DNA of 51,978 nucleotides. It comes from Alcaligenaceae bacterium. GTDB taxonomy: Bacteria > Pseudomonadota > Gammaproteobacteria > Burkholderiales > Burkholderiaceae_B. Shown here piece by piece: positions 8,431 to 16,622 of the stretch. The stretch is taken from the NCBI GenBank assembly GCA_947378965.1, contig CANCMG010000018.1:1-51978 (forward strand), in the 5' to 3' direction. The translations under genes were made by a program, and so were the position numbers. The notes beneath the pieces were generated by a model. That model did not search any database. It saw only the letters and a program-made list of their open reading frames with translations, and was not told where the DNA came from. How positions within the stretch are numbered: the stretch's first letter is position 1; each line of letters opens with the position of its first letter.

Positions 8431-8506
8431 TGACTGTAGATAACTTGATTGACCGTAGATGACTGGATTGACTGTAGATAACTTGATTGACTGTAGATGA
8501 CTTGAT
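8431..8506 (+). repeat. Four 19-bp tandem repeats
   Basis: Four consecutive 19-bp units occupy 8431-8449, 8450-8468, 8469-8487 and 8488-8506. Units 1 and 3 are identical (TGACTGTAGATAACTTGAT); unit 2 differs at four positions and unit 4 at one. A decayed part-unit may continue to about 8522. The array fills most of the gap between the ATPase gene and the first deacylase, and ends about 28 bases before the deacylase ribosome site (8534-8540). Confidence 0.85.
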
Positions 8507-8545
8507 AAATCGTATATGACTTAAACCATTGCAATGAGAGGCCGT

Positions 8546-9559
8546 ATGTCAAAAGCTGTTAGCAGAATTAGTTCGGAAATCGACTTTAACCTTGAAGGTA
8601 AGCAAGTTGGATTTTTGCGTTTGCCGCACTCAGTACACCGTTCGGCCTATGGCTGGATCCCGATCCCTGTGGCTTGTATTAAAAACGGTGAAGGCCCAAC
8701 TGTCTTGCTGATGGCTGGTAATCATGGTGATGAGTACGAAGGGCAGATCGGCCATGGGGTCTTACTAAGATCGCTAGAGGCACAGGATATTCAAGGGCGA
8801 ATCATCTTTTTAACCTCAGCTAATTTTCCGGCGGCAATGGCGGGGATGCGAACTTCGCCCATTGATGAGGGCAACTTGAATCGTTCGTTTCCAGGCGATG
8901 TCAATGGCGGGGCGACGGCTCAGATTGCGTGGTATATCGAGCATGTGTTATTGCCGCAGTGCAACTATGTGTTTGATCTTCATTCCGGCGGCAGTTCACT
9001 GATGTACGTGCCCAGTGCACTGTGCCGGCGTAATAGTGATCCAACAAAAATGGCTCAGGCAATCGAAATACTCAAGCTGATGGGCGCACCTGCCGCTTAT
9101 GTTGCAGACTCGCCGCAGGGCGATGATCGCACCCTAACTGCGGCGGCGGGTCGTCAGGGCGTTACGCACTTTGGCAGCGAGTTAGGGGGTGGCGGTACGC
9201 TCACGCCCGCCGCACTGCGCGTCGCGATTGATGGAGTCCGCCGGGCGCTAAAACATTTGGGTATTTTAAAATCGTCGGTACAGGTCGAGGCTGCGGCCCC
9301 AACGCAATTGCTTCAAGTGCGTGGCTCGGATTACTTTGTGTATGCGCCTGACTCTGGGTTGTTTGAGCCCTTGGTTGAGTTGGGCGATGTGGTCAAGGCG
9401 GGTCAAGCCGCTGGACGAATTCATTTTCTGGACACGCCGTGGCGCGAACCCAGCGTCGCCTACTTTAAGCACGATGGCGTTGCGCTATGCAAACGGATGA
9501 TGTGTCGCACTGAACGTGGCGATTGTTTATTTCATCTGGGCACCCCCTTCGAATCTTAG
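8546..9559 (+). CDS. Zinc-dependent deacylase, AstE/aspartoacylase (DoeB-like) family, copy 1
   Basis: Cytoplasmic metallo-hydrolase of about 337 residues, predicted to remove an acyl group from an N-acylated amino acid or diamine. Zinc ligands are seen in AGNHGDEYEGQ (His and Glu) and FDLHSGG (His). The substrate-binding Arg lies in NLNRSFPGD and the catalytic Glu in GSELGGGG. A C-terminal beta domain of the family follows (DYFVYAPDSGLFEPLVELG). The closest named enzyme type I recall is the N-acetyl-diaminobutyrate deacetylase of ectoine breakdown, but no other ectoine gene is present. GAGAGG at 8535-8540 supports the ATG at 8546. A paralogue follows 20 bases downstream. Position inside an importer operon suggests it acts on the imported compound. 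Confidence 0.88.
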   Translation: MSKAVSRISSEIDFNLEGKQVGFLRLPHSVHRSAYGWIPIPVACIKNGEGPTVLLMAGNHGDEYEGQIGHGVLLRSLEAQDIQGRIIFLTSANFPAAMAGMRTSPIDEGNLNRSFPGDVNGGATAQIAWYIEHVLLPQCNYVFDLHSGGSSLMYVPSALCRRNSDPTKMAQAIEILKLMGAPAAYVADSPQGDDRTLTAAAGRQGVTHFGSELGGGGTLTPAALRVAIDGVRRALKHLGILKSSVQVEAAAPTQLLQVRGSDYFVYAPDSGLFEPLVELGDVVKAGQAAGRIHFLDTPWREPSVAYFKHDGVALCKRMMCRTERGDCLFHLGTPFES

Positions 9560-9579
9560 AATCTTTAAAAGGATGCATG

Positions 9580-10584
9580 ATGAGTCAAAGCATGATTTGG
9601 ACGCGCGTGGATTATGAGAAAGACGGCAAGCAAAATGGCTGGCTTCAATTGCCGCACTCGGTGACGCGCTCGGCGTACGGTAACGTTTCGATCCCTTTAA
9701 CCGTGATTAAAAATGGCAATGGGCCTACAGCTTTTTTGATGGCGGGCAATCATGGCGATGAATATGAAGGTCAAGTGGCCTTATGCAAACTGATTCAGTC
9801 GCTCGAACCTCACGATATTCAAGGTAGGGTCATCATTATTCCGGCGATCAATCTTCCGGCCGCGATGGCGGGTGTTCGCGTGTCGCCGATTGATCAGGGA
9901 AACCTGAATCGTTCATTTCCAGGTGATCCAAACGGTACAGCCACCTATGCCATTGCACACTATATTGATACGGTGCTGTATCCAATGGCGGATATCCATC
10001 ACGACCTGCATTCGGGCGGTTCTTCATTGCAGTATCTGCCCTTTGCCTCGATGCGTCAAAGTCAGGATGCGGCCTTGAATGCCCGTGCAACCAGCGCGTT
10101 GAAGGCGTTTGGGGCTCCGATTGGTTTGATCTGGGCCTATAGTCCTGATTCAAGATTGTCTTCTGTCGCAGCGGTCAATCGTAATCTGGTCGCCTTGGGT
10201 GGCGAGTTTGGTGGTGGCGGTTCAGTCACGTCATCGGGTGTGCGAATTGTCGAGCAAGGGTTAAAAAACTTGTTGGCGCACGCGGGGATTATTGAGGCGT
10301 CTCGCGCAGTCGGTCCTTTCGCAGGGCCTTCACGCTTGATGGAAATCAAAAGTCGCGACTATTATGTGTATGCGCCAGAGGCAGGCTTGTTTGAACCGGC
10401 TGTCGAGCTTGGAGATATGGTGCGACGAGGTGACTTATGCGGCAAGGTGTATTTTGTCGATAATCCTGGCCGTGCACCTGAGCCCTGCTATTTTGACGGC
10501 GACGGCATGGTGATTTGTAAGCGGCATTTCGGTCGTGTTGAGCGGGGTGATTGTGTTGTGCATCTGGCAACAGACGTTGCCTAG
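9580..10584 (+). CDS. Zinc-dependent deacylase, AstE/aspartoacylase (DoeB-like) family, copy 2
   Basis: A tandem paralogue of the preceding gene, about 334 residues, colinear with it over the full length. It keeps the zinc motif AGNHGDEYEGQ, NLNRSFPGD, the third ligand in HHDLHSGGSS, the catalytic Glu (GGEFGGGG) and the C-terminal YYVYAPEAGLFEPAVELGD block. Both copies look catalytically complete, so they may have different acyl specificities or form a hetero-oligomer; neither is proven. AAAGG at 9568-9572 fits the ATG at 9580 or the one three bases upstream. The binding-protein gene follows after 53 bases, so the operon continues. Confidence 0.88.
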   Translation: MSQSMIWTRVDYEKDGKQNGWLQLPHSVTRSAYGNVSIPLTVIKNGNGPTAFLMAGNHGDEYEGQVALCKLIQSLEPHDIQGRVIIIPAINLPAAMAGVRVSPIDQGNLNRSFPGDPNGTATYAIAHYIDTVLYPMADIHHDLHSGGSSLQYLPFASMRQSQDAALNARATSALKAFGAPIGLIWAYSPDSRLSSVAAVNRNLVALGGEFGGGGSVTSSGVRIVEQGLKNLLAHAGIIEASRAVGPFAGPSRLMEIKSRDYYVYAPEAGLFEPAVELGDMVRRGDLCGKVYFVDNPGRAPEPCYFDGDGMVICKRHFGRVERGDCVVHLATDVA

Positions 10585-10637
10585 GTAACCAGACGCGTCG
10601 GTGTAGATCAAGCGTTGTTTGTTTTAAAGGTAAACAT

Positions 10638-12236
10638 ATGCCAAACCAAGATTCTCAAAGCAAGCCACAACACCAGCGTTCGATGTGGTTGAGCACGATG
10701 GCGCGTCAGTCGCTCTTGACGATCGGATTTTGTATGGGCTTGGCCGTGGCGCCCGTTGCGTCACAGGCTCAAACAGTCAAACCTCTTCTGGTCTTTGGTC
10801 AAGAAGCACCACCACCCACACTCGACCCGTATTTCACCACGGCGATCTCGACACGTAATGTGGCGATGCACATTTTTGAGCAATTGGTGACTCGTGATGA
10901 AACGAACGCGGTGATCCCTGAATTGGCAGAAAGCTGGACGATCAGCCCTGATGGGTTGACGTATACCTTTAAGCTTCGCAGCGGCGTTAAGTTTCACAAC
11001 GGCAAGGTAATGACCTCGGCTGATGTCAAAGCCTCTTTTGAACGCTATAAACGCATGGCCCTGGCCAAAGTGACGTTAGCGTCTGTAACAGAGATCAATG
11101 CACCCGATGCGACAACACTTGAACTGAAGTTAAGCCAACGGCAACCAGTATTTCTAGATGAGTTGTCAGCTTTTGTGACCCCCATCGTCATCATTCCAGC
11201 CGAGCAGGCTGAAAAAGAGGGGGGCAAGCTCGATCCTATTGGTACCGGTCCGATGCAGTTTGTTGAGTGGATCCCGGATAGTCATATCAGACTGAAACGC
11301 TTTGCTGATTACCAACCTGACGGTCGGTATAAAGGCACTGACGGTTTTGGTGGAAGCAAAAAAGTTTGGTTCGATACCGTCGATTTTAAGTTTGTGAAAG
11401 AGCCAGGCACCAGAGTGGCGGGGCTTGAGTCGGGTCAGTTGCAGATTATTGAAGATTTACCCTCTGAATCAGCAAAGCGACTCAGCAACAACAAAAACAT
11501 TGTTATCTATGATTTAAAAAACTTTTGGTTGCATGGTGCATGGGTGAATCATCACCGCGCTCCAACCAATGATGTGCGCATTCGCAGGGCTGTGCAGATG
11601 GCCTTGGATATGGATGAAATTATGGAAATTTCAACCGATGGCGCCTATGCACTTCAGCCGGGCCTGCAATACCCAGGTAATCCGTACCACGTTAAAAATG
11701 GCGAACAGTATTACAACGTTAACAATCCCAAAAAGGCCGCTGCTTTACTGAAAGAGGCTGGCTATAAGGGCGAAGAGTTTGTCATCATTACAAACTCAAG
11801 TTATCAAAGTATGTATAAGGCGGCGCAAATCGTCAGCGAGCAACTTAAGGGTATCGGCATGAAGGTGCGTGTCGATGTGTTTGACTGGGCAACTGCGATG
11901 AACCAACGGCGCAATAAAGAGGGTTGGAATCTCTGGTTTACGGGTCAGGGCTCTGGGCCGTCGGTTGGTCCGTTTTCTGCCTTGAAAGATGTCGTATCAC
12001 CACAAAATAATCAATTTATTGTCGATCCGTTATTGGACAAGCTTTTTGCCGAGTTGGTGACGGGCGAAACGTTTGACGCACGTAAAGAGACCTTTGGAAA
12101 ATTTCAAGAGCGTGTGTACGAGCAGGTTTTGTTTTTAAAGTTTGGAGACTTAATGCGTAAGCAGGCTTCGCGTTCAAACGTCAAAGGCTTCATGCCCTAT
12201 CGGATTCCAAGACTTTGGAACGTTTGGATTGAGTGA
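10638..12236 (+). CDS. Periplasmic solute-binding protein, peptide/nickel family 5 (DppA-like)
   Basis: The receptor of the importer, 532 residues. A long basic leader (residues 1-35) precedes a signal helix (LTIGFCMGLAVAPVASQAQ) with probable cleavage after AQA. The mature part begins with the family-5 opening FGQEAPPPTLDPYF and carries the class signature ELAESWTISPDGLTYTFKLR followed by VKFHNGK. AAAGG at 10626-10630 lies seven bases before the ATG at 10638. Genes for permeases and ATPases usually follow the receptor; here the receptor is last, behind the two deacylases. Binding specificity cannot be read from sequence, but the deacylases make an N-acyl amino acid plausible. Confidence 0.92.
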   Translation: MPNQDSQSKPQHQRSMWLSTMARQSLLTIGFCMGLAVAPVASQAQTVKPLLVFGQEAPPPTLDPYFTTAISTRNVAMHIFEQLVTRDETNAVIPELAESWTISPDGLTYTFKLRSGVKFHNGKVMTSADVKASFERYKRMALAKVTLASVTEINAPDATTLELKLSQRQPVFLDELSAFVTPIVIIPAEQAEKEGGKLDPIGTGPMQFVEWIPDSHIRLKRFADYQPDGRYKGTDGFGGSKKVWFDTVDFKFVKEPGTRVAGLESGQLQIIEDLPSESAKRLSNNKNIVIYDLKNFWLHGAWVNHHRAPTNDVRIRRAVQMALDMDEIMEISTDGAYALQPGLQYPGNPYHVKNGEQYYNVNNPKKAAALLKEAGYKGEEFVIITNSSYQSMYKAAQIVSEQLKGIGMKVRVDVFDWATAMNQRRNKEGWNLWFTGQGSGPSVGPFSALKDVVSPQNNQFIVDPLLDKLFAELVTGETFDARKETFGKFQERVYEQVLFLKFGDLMRKQASRSNVKGFMPYRIPRLWNVWIE

Positions 12237-12257
12237 GTGCTTGTTTGACTTGCTTCA

Positions 12258-12281
12258 GTTGTTGTTGTTGTTGTTGTTGTT
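12258..12281 (+). repeat. (GTT)8 trinucleotide microsatellite
   Basis: Eight perfect GTT units lie in the 109-base gap between the binding-protein gene and the next receptor gene, 64 bases before the ATG at 12346. Perfect trinucleotide runs this long are uncommon in bacteria. The run is not in a coding frame, so a change in length would alter spacing or leader structure, not protein sequence. Confidence 0.9.
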
Positions 12282-12345
12282 GAACAAATCATTCTTCTGA
12301 GCCCATTTGAGTTTTTGATAACCAATAATCATTCTGAGGCAAGTC

Positions 12346-13314
12346 ATGCTACGTACCCTGTTTTGTTTTGTTGCGGCTTTGATGTTTTCAGCTTCTGCGC
12401 TCGCGCAGAGTTTTCCTTCAAAACCGATCACGGTGATTGTGGGTGTTGCGCCTGGCGGCACGCTTGATACCTTGTCTCGTCTCTTGTCCAAGATAATGAC
12501 GGCCGACTTAAAGCAAACGGTGATCGTTGAAAATGTCACTGGCGCTGGCGGTTTAGTCGCACTCAAGCGTTTGATTCAAGCGCCTGCCGATGGGCATACC
12601 TTAATGTTTACGAACATGTCTTTGGTGATCATTCCTCATCTCCATCCAACTGCGAATGTTGATCCTATTAAAGAGCTTGAGGCGATAGGGCTGGTTGCAA
12701 CGGTACCGATGGTCTTGGCAGTTAGTAATAAAAGCGGCATCAAGAGTTTGCCTGAGTTACTTGAACGTATGCGTAAAGAACCCGGGAAAATCAATTTGGG
12801 CTCAGGCGGCCCTGGCACCACGGCGCATTTGTCTGAAGCTTTGTTTTTGCATTTGTCCAAAACGAAAGGTGAGCTCGTGCAGTATCGCGGCTCTGGCCCT
12901 GCGCTCACCGATTTAATGGCAGGCGTGATGGACGTCGTGCTTGATCAAACAGTCGCAATGATGCCGTTACATCAAGACAAAAAGATTTTAGCGATCGCAG
13001 TGTCATCGCCAGCACGTCTGCCGCAAATGCCCGAGGTTCCGACCTTTACAGAAGCTGGTTTGCCTGCGTTTGATCTCGCGATCTGGAACGGTGTCATGGC
13101 CCCTAAAGGATTGCCACCGGCAGTGGCAGCTCGCTTGGCTCAGTCAATGTCTAGTGCGATTGATGGCCAAGAGTTCAAAGACCGTCTGGCGCAATTAGCG
13201 GCACAGGCGCCTGATCAAGCGCAACGAGGTGCGGCGCCGCTGATGAAGTTGATTGAACAAGATACCGTGATGGTGGCAGGTCTTGTCAGAGATGTCGGGT
13301 TGATCCCGAAATGA
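12346..13314 (+). CDS. TctC/Bug-family periplasmic receptor (with dipeptide-type operon)
   Basis: A 322-residue secreted receptor. The signal peptide MLRTLFCFVAALMFSASALAQ should be cut after AQ. The ligand-binding loops are recognisable: GVAPGGTLDTLSR, VENVTGAGG and QYRGSGPALTDL, with Arg where most relatives have Lys in the Y-K-G turn. Such receptors bind carboxylates or amides between two lobes. Their usual TctA/TctB membrane partners are absent nearby. GAGG at 12335-12338 supports the ATG. It follows the ABC binding protein on the same strand, separated by the GTT microsatellite, and may be co-transcribed. Ligand unknown. Confidence 0.92.
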   Translation: MLRTLFCFVAALMFSASALAQSFPSKPITVIVGVAPGGTLDTLSRLLSKIMTADLKQTVIVENVTGAGGLVALKRLIQAPADGHTLMFTNMSLVIIPHLHPTANVDPIKELEAIGLVATVPMVLAVSNKSGIKSLPELLERMRKEPGKINLGSGGPGTTAHLSEALFLHLSKTKGELVQYRGSGPALTDLMAGVMDVVLDQTVAMMPLHQDKKILAIAVSSPARLPQMPEVPTFTEAGLPAFDLAIWNGVMAPKGLPPAVAARLAQSMSSAIDGQEFKDRLAQLAAQAPDQAQRGAAPLMKLIEQDTVMVAGLVRDVGLIPK

Positions 13315-13376
13315 GATGATGTTCGCCTCGAAGCATCAAGGCTTTTCACTGCGTACCGACAAGACTTTAAATACAA

Positions 13377-13414
13377 CACGACGTGCGCGTTATTTTTAGC
13401 GCGGGCACGTCGTG
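13377..13414. terminator. Hairpin between convergent operons
   Basis: CACGACGTGC (13377-13386) pairs perfectly with GCACGTCGTG (13405-13414), with further GCG/CGC pairing inside the loop, which contains a run of five T. It lies midway between the end of the receptor gene (13314) and the end of the minus-strand nitroreductase (13467). Position and strength favour a bidirectional terminator; flanking T runs are weak. Confidence 0.5.
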
Positions 13415-13466
13415 GGTATTGCTTCTGTGGCACGCAAGGCGAGATGTTTTTTGCGAACCTACCGCC

Positions 13467-14126
13467 TCAATACCACTTCACGAACTCATCAATTTCCATT
13501 CGTGCGCTGTGATAAGCATTCAGCGGCGCGTCTAAATCTGGGTATCCCATTGACATCCCCACGATCAATTTTTTGGTATTGTGGATGCCTAGGCACTCGC
13601 GAATGGCATCGGGGTAACCGGCCAGCGAAGCTTGCAGGCAACAACCAAGTCCAGCGCCATGAGCCGACAGAGTCAGCCCTTGTAAAAAGATACCCATATC
13701 CAAGGTCGACCATGGGCCTAAGGTGCTGTCCATGAACATGAACATCGCACAGGGTGCGTCAAAGAATTGAAAATTTTTCAGACGCAACTCGTTTCTGCGT
13801 TCGGAGTCGCCACGCCCAATCCCCAAGGCTTCAAAGCGACGTGAGCCGTGAATTTTTGAACGTTGCTCAAGCGCCTCAGGCCAACTGGTGGGCGTGAGCA
13901 CATCGTAATTGGTTGGGGTATTTGAGCGCGCAAGTTCATAGAGCACGCCGCTCAGTTCATCGCGCTTGGCACCTGTTACGACGGCGACTTCCCAGGGTTG
14001 GGTGTTGGTGTAAGAGGCGCTGCGACCGGCGGCGGTTAAAACGGTACGAATCAGCTCTTGTGGCACAGGCTTGGCTTGAAAGCCTCGAATGCTGCGGCGA
14101 GTCTGAAGGCCTTGTAGTAGTTCCAT
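13467..14126 (-). CDS. Nitroreductase-family FMN oxidoreductase
   Basis: An FMN-dependent oxidoreductase of 219 residues. The N-terminal phosphate-contact motif TRRSIRGFQAKPVPQ, the NTQPWEV block (residues about 41-47) and the glycine-rich GAGLGCCLQ segment with the C-terminal helix are typical of nitroreductases. These proteins reduce nitro compounds, quinones or flavins with NAD(P)H. GAAGGAG before the ATG at 14126 is a much better start than the upstream ATG at 14180. It is 37 bases behind the iron-importer ATPase on the same strand, probably in the same transcript, so a role in ferric or flavin reduction under iron limitation is a reasonable guess but not shown. Confidence 0.88.
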   Translation of the reverse strand: MELLQGLQTRRSIRGFQAKPVPQELIRTVLTAAGRSASYTNTQPWEVAVVTGAKRDELSGVLYELARSNTPTNYDVLTPTSWPEALEQRSKIHGSRRFEALGIGRGDSERRNELRLKNFQFFDAPCAMFMFMDSTLGPWSTLDMGIFLQGLTLSAHGAGLGCCLQASLAGYPDAIRECLGIHNTKKLIVGMSMGYPDLDAPLNAYHSARMEIDEFVKWY

Positions 14127-14163
14127 GAGGTGTCTCCTTCTAGTGATACTAAGAATCTTAGCA

Positions 14164-14811
14164 CTATCCCATTCGCTCAATGCGGTCGCCTAAGGCCACA
14201 GCTTCTGAGTGGCTATGGGTCACCATGAGAGTGGTGACGCCTGTCTGCTTCAGAATGGTGCGTAGCTCGACGATTAAGCGTTCACGCGTGTCTGCATCAA
14301 GATTAGAGAAAGGCTCGTCGAGCAGCAGGATCTCGGGTTTAGGTGCCAAGGCACGGGCGAGGGCGGTTCGTTGTTGTTGCCCCCCCGAGAGTTGGTGTGG
14401 AAAACGTTTTGCATACGGTTTAAGATCGACCAACTTAAGCAGAGCTTGCACCTGTTGTTCACGCGCCTTAGCTGATAATTTTTTTAGACCAAAACCAATG
14501 TTTTCAACGACATTCAAATGCGGAAACAGAGCGTAATCCTGAAACATGAAGCCCACTCGGCGATGTTCTGGTGCGACTGTTTGCGTGGCCGACGAGAGCA
14601 ACATGTCATTGAGGTAAATGGCCCCCGCATCGATGGTTTCAAAGCCGGCAATCGCCCGCAGCAAACTGCTTTTTCCGCAACCAGACGGGCCCAGTATGCA
14701 AACGGTTTCGCCCGCTTGCAGCGTTAAGCTGTAACGCCTGAGCACTGAGACGTCTGCACCGTTTGAGGCGAAACTTAAACTGATCTCGTCAATTTTTAAA
14801 ATGGTATTCAC
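14164..14811 (-). CDS. fbpC: Ferric iron ABC transporter ATPase, short form
   Basis: A 215-residue ATPase with all nucleotide-site motifs: Walker A GPSGCGKSS, the Q-loop FMFQDYALFPH, signature LSGGQQQR, Walker B ILLLDEPFSNLD and H-loop VTHSHSEA. It ends right after GDRIERMG, so the C-terminal regulatory (TOBE) domain that makes most FbpC proteins about 350 residues long is missing. The frame closes with TAG and another stop two codons later, and the next frames show no continuation, so this is not a simple frameshift. Gene order with a permease and a ferric-binding protein makes the iron role likely. A 110-base spacer with direct repeats separates it from the permease gene. Confidence 0.88.
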   Translation of the reverse strand: MNTILKIDEISLSFASNGADVSVLRRYSLTLQAGETVCILGPSGCGKSSLLRAIAGFETIDAGAIYLNDMLLSSATQTVAPEHRRVGFMFQDYALFPHLNVVENIGFGLKKLSAKAREQQVQALLKLVDLKPYAKRFPHQLSGGQQQRTALARALAPKPEILLLDEPFSNLDADTRERLIVELRTILKQTGVTTLMVTHSHSEAVALGDRIERMG

Positions 14812-14870
14812 GACGCGTGTCCATAAAGTGAAGCAAGTGAAATTCAGACCATGTTGGTTAAAGAGTGACT

Positions 14871-14932
14871 TAAGAGCACGTCGCTTTAAGTTTTTAGCAA
14901 TCGATTTAAGGGCATGTCACTTTAATTTTTTA
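14871..14932. repeat. Two imperfect 26-bp direct repeats
   Basis: Copies at 14871-14896 and 14907-14932 (36-bp period) share about 21 or 22 of 26 bases, built around TAAGNGCANGTCNCTTTAA and a T run. The second copy overlaps the last codons of the permease gene (stop at 14922). The gap 14812-14921 holds nothing else that I can identify. Confidence 0.5.
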
Positions 14933-16610
14933 ACTGAGATTTTTTTAACGTGGATTGCGTGCGTGTTAGCAAAATCACGGGTAAGACGCTGACTAAAACA
15001 ATGATCAACGCGGCGATGGCGCCTTCTTCGTAGGTGCCGCGCGCTGCTTCGCCATACAGCCAGGTCGCCAGCGTTTCGATATTCAGAGGGCGTAGCAACA
15101 AGGTGAGCGGAAGCTCTTTCAGTGTCTCAACAAAGACCATGAGCGCTGCGGCAAACAGCGCAGGGCGCAAAAGCGGCAGGTCTACCTGAAGCAGTACCCC
15201 AAGGGGGGATTGACCAAGCGAGCGCGCTAACTGGTCAAGTGCAATGGGAATGCGCGCAAAGCCTGCTTCGATTGATCCTGAAGCAACGGCCAACAGGCGT
15301 AAGGTACAGGCCAGCACTAAGCCGGTCATCGTGCCAAGCAGCCACAACGCGGGCGAACCGAGCGATAGCCCTTGGCGAATTTGATTGAGCCCACTGTCTA
15401 ACAAAGCAAAGGGCATCAGCAGTCCGATGGCGAGCACCGTACCGGGCAGGGCATAGCCAATCGTCGCCGTGCGTGCCAGGCGCTGACCAAGCGTGACTCC
15501 ACGGCGCGAACTCCAACTACGTGCCGCCCACGCTAGCACTAGCCCACTCAAGACGGTACAGGCAGTGACGGTCAGCGAGATGAGCACGGTATTTAGTGCA
15601 GCCTGTTTAAGAATGGAGGATATCGCGCCGGTTTGGTTCAGGCGCAAAAAAGCCTGCCAGCTTAAATGCGCCACAGGAATCACAAAACCCGCTAAGACCG
15701 GGAGCAGGCAGAACAAACAGGCGACGAGACCAGGCCAACGGCGCAGCGGCCTGGGTTGCATCGGCCGCGACTGATCAGTGTTGATAAAGCGTTGTCGTCG
15801 TCGCGCGTAGCGCTCAACGGCGATCAAGCCCAGCACCAAGACCAACATCGTCAACGCAATGTGGGCGGCGCCTGCTAAATCTGAACGTGTGAGCCACGTG
15901 GTGTAGATCGCAACGGTGAGCGTTTGCAGACCTAAAAACTCTGAGGCACCGACATCGTTAAGAGTTTCGAGCAGGGCGAGCGTCGTACCAACAACAATGG
16001 CCGGGCGCGCCATCGGTAAGGCTACCCGAAAAAACAGACTATAGGGGCCGTGTCCTAACCCCCGTGCTGCTTCGATCAAGTTGGCTGGCTGGGTTAAAAA
16101 CATGTGACGTGCGCTGAGGTACACATAAGGGTAGAGCACGCTGCCTAGAATGAGAATCGCCCCGAACATTGAGCGGGTGTCTGGCAGCCGAAACTCGCGC
16201 GGCGAACTGTAGCCCAGTACCGTGCGGATCAAGCTTTGAAGTGGCCCGATTGGGTGCAGTAGGTCAAGATAAGAGTAGGCCACGACGTAGGTGGGGACAG
16301 CGAGCGGTAACAATAGCGCCCAGACCATGACTTTGCGACCGGGAAACTGGAAGGCGGTGACAAGCCACGCAGCGCCCGTGCCGAGCAGCACCACCACAAC
16401 GCCCACGCCTAGCAACAATAGCAGCGTGGTGAGTGCAGCGTCGGGGATGACATAGCGTGATAGGTGCGCCCACTGAGTGTTATTTGCACTTAGGGCAGAC
16501 ACCAGCAAAGACGCGATGGGTGCGAGCACACAGACTGAAATCAAACAGGCGAGTGCGGTGGGCCAAAAGCCAGTCGCGAGCCAACTGTTGCGAGAGGGTG
16601 TCAGTGTCAT
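14922..16610 (-). CDS. fbpB: Ferric iron ABC transporter permease, fused double-domain
   Basis: An inner-membrane permease of 562 residues made of two homologous halves (about 20-270 and 290-550), each with some six helices, as in FbpB, SfuB and HitB. The coupling loops are visible as LIEAARGLGHGPYSLFFRVALP in the first half (key residues EAA and G) and LDQLARSLGQSPLGVLLQVDLP in the second. The first half also has the PLAVPTYVVAYSY segment typical of iron permeases. It starts 12 bases after the end of the binding-protein gene. The chromosomal order fbpA-fbpB-fbpC is the standard one. Confidence 0.92.
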   Translation of the reverse strand: MTLTPSRNSWLATGFWPTALACLISVCVLAPIASLLVSALSANNTQWAHLSRYVIPDAALTTLLLLLGVGVVVVLLGTGAAWLVTAFQFPGRKVMVWALLLPLAVPTYVVAYSYLDLLHPIGPLQSLIRTVLGYSSPREFRLPDTRSMFGAILILGSVLYPYVYLSARHMFLTQPANLIEAARGLGHGPYSLFFRVALPMARPAIVVGTTLALLETLNDVGASEFLGLQTLTVAIYTTWLTRSDLAGAAHIALTMLVLVLGLIAVERYARRRQRFINTDQSRPMQPRPLRRWPGLVACLFCLLPVLAGFVIPVAHLSWQAFLRLNQTGAISSILKQAALNTVLISLTVTACTVLSGLVLAWAARSWSSRRGVTLGQRLARTATIGYALPGTVLAIGLLMPFALLDSGLNQIRQGLSLGSPALWLLGTMTGLVLACTLRLLAVASGSIEAGFARIPIALDQLARSLGQSPLGVLLQVDLPLLRPALFAAALMVFVETLKELPLTLLLRPLNIETLATWLYGEAARGTYEEGAIAALIIVLVSVLPVILLTRTQSTLKKSQLKN

Positions 16611-16622
16611 CGTGGCGTTGGG

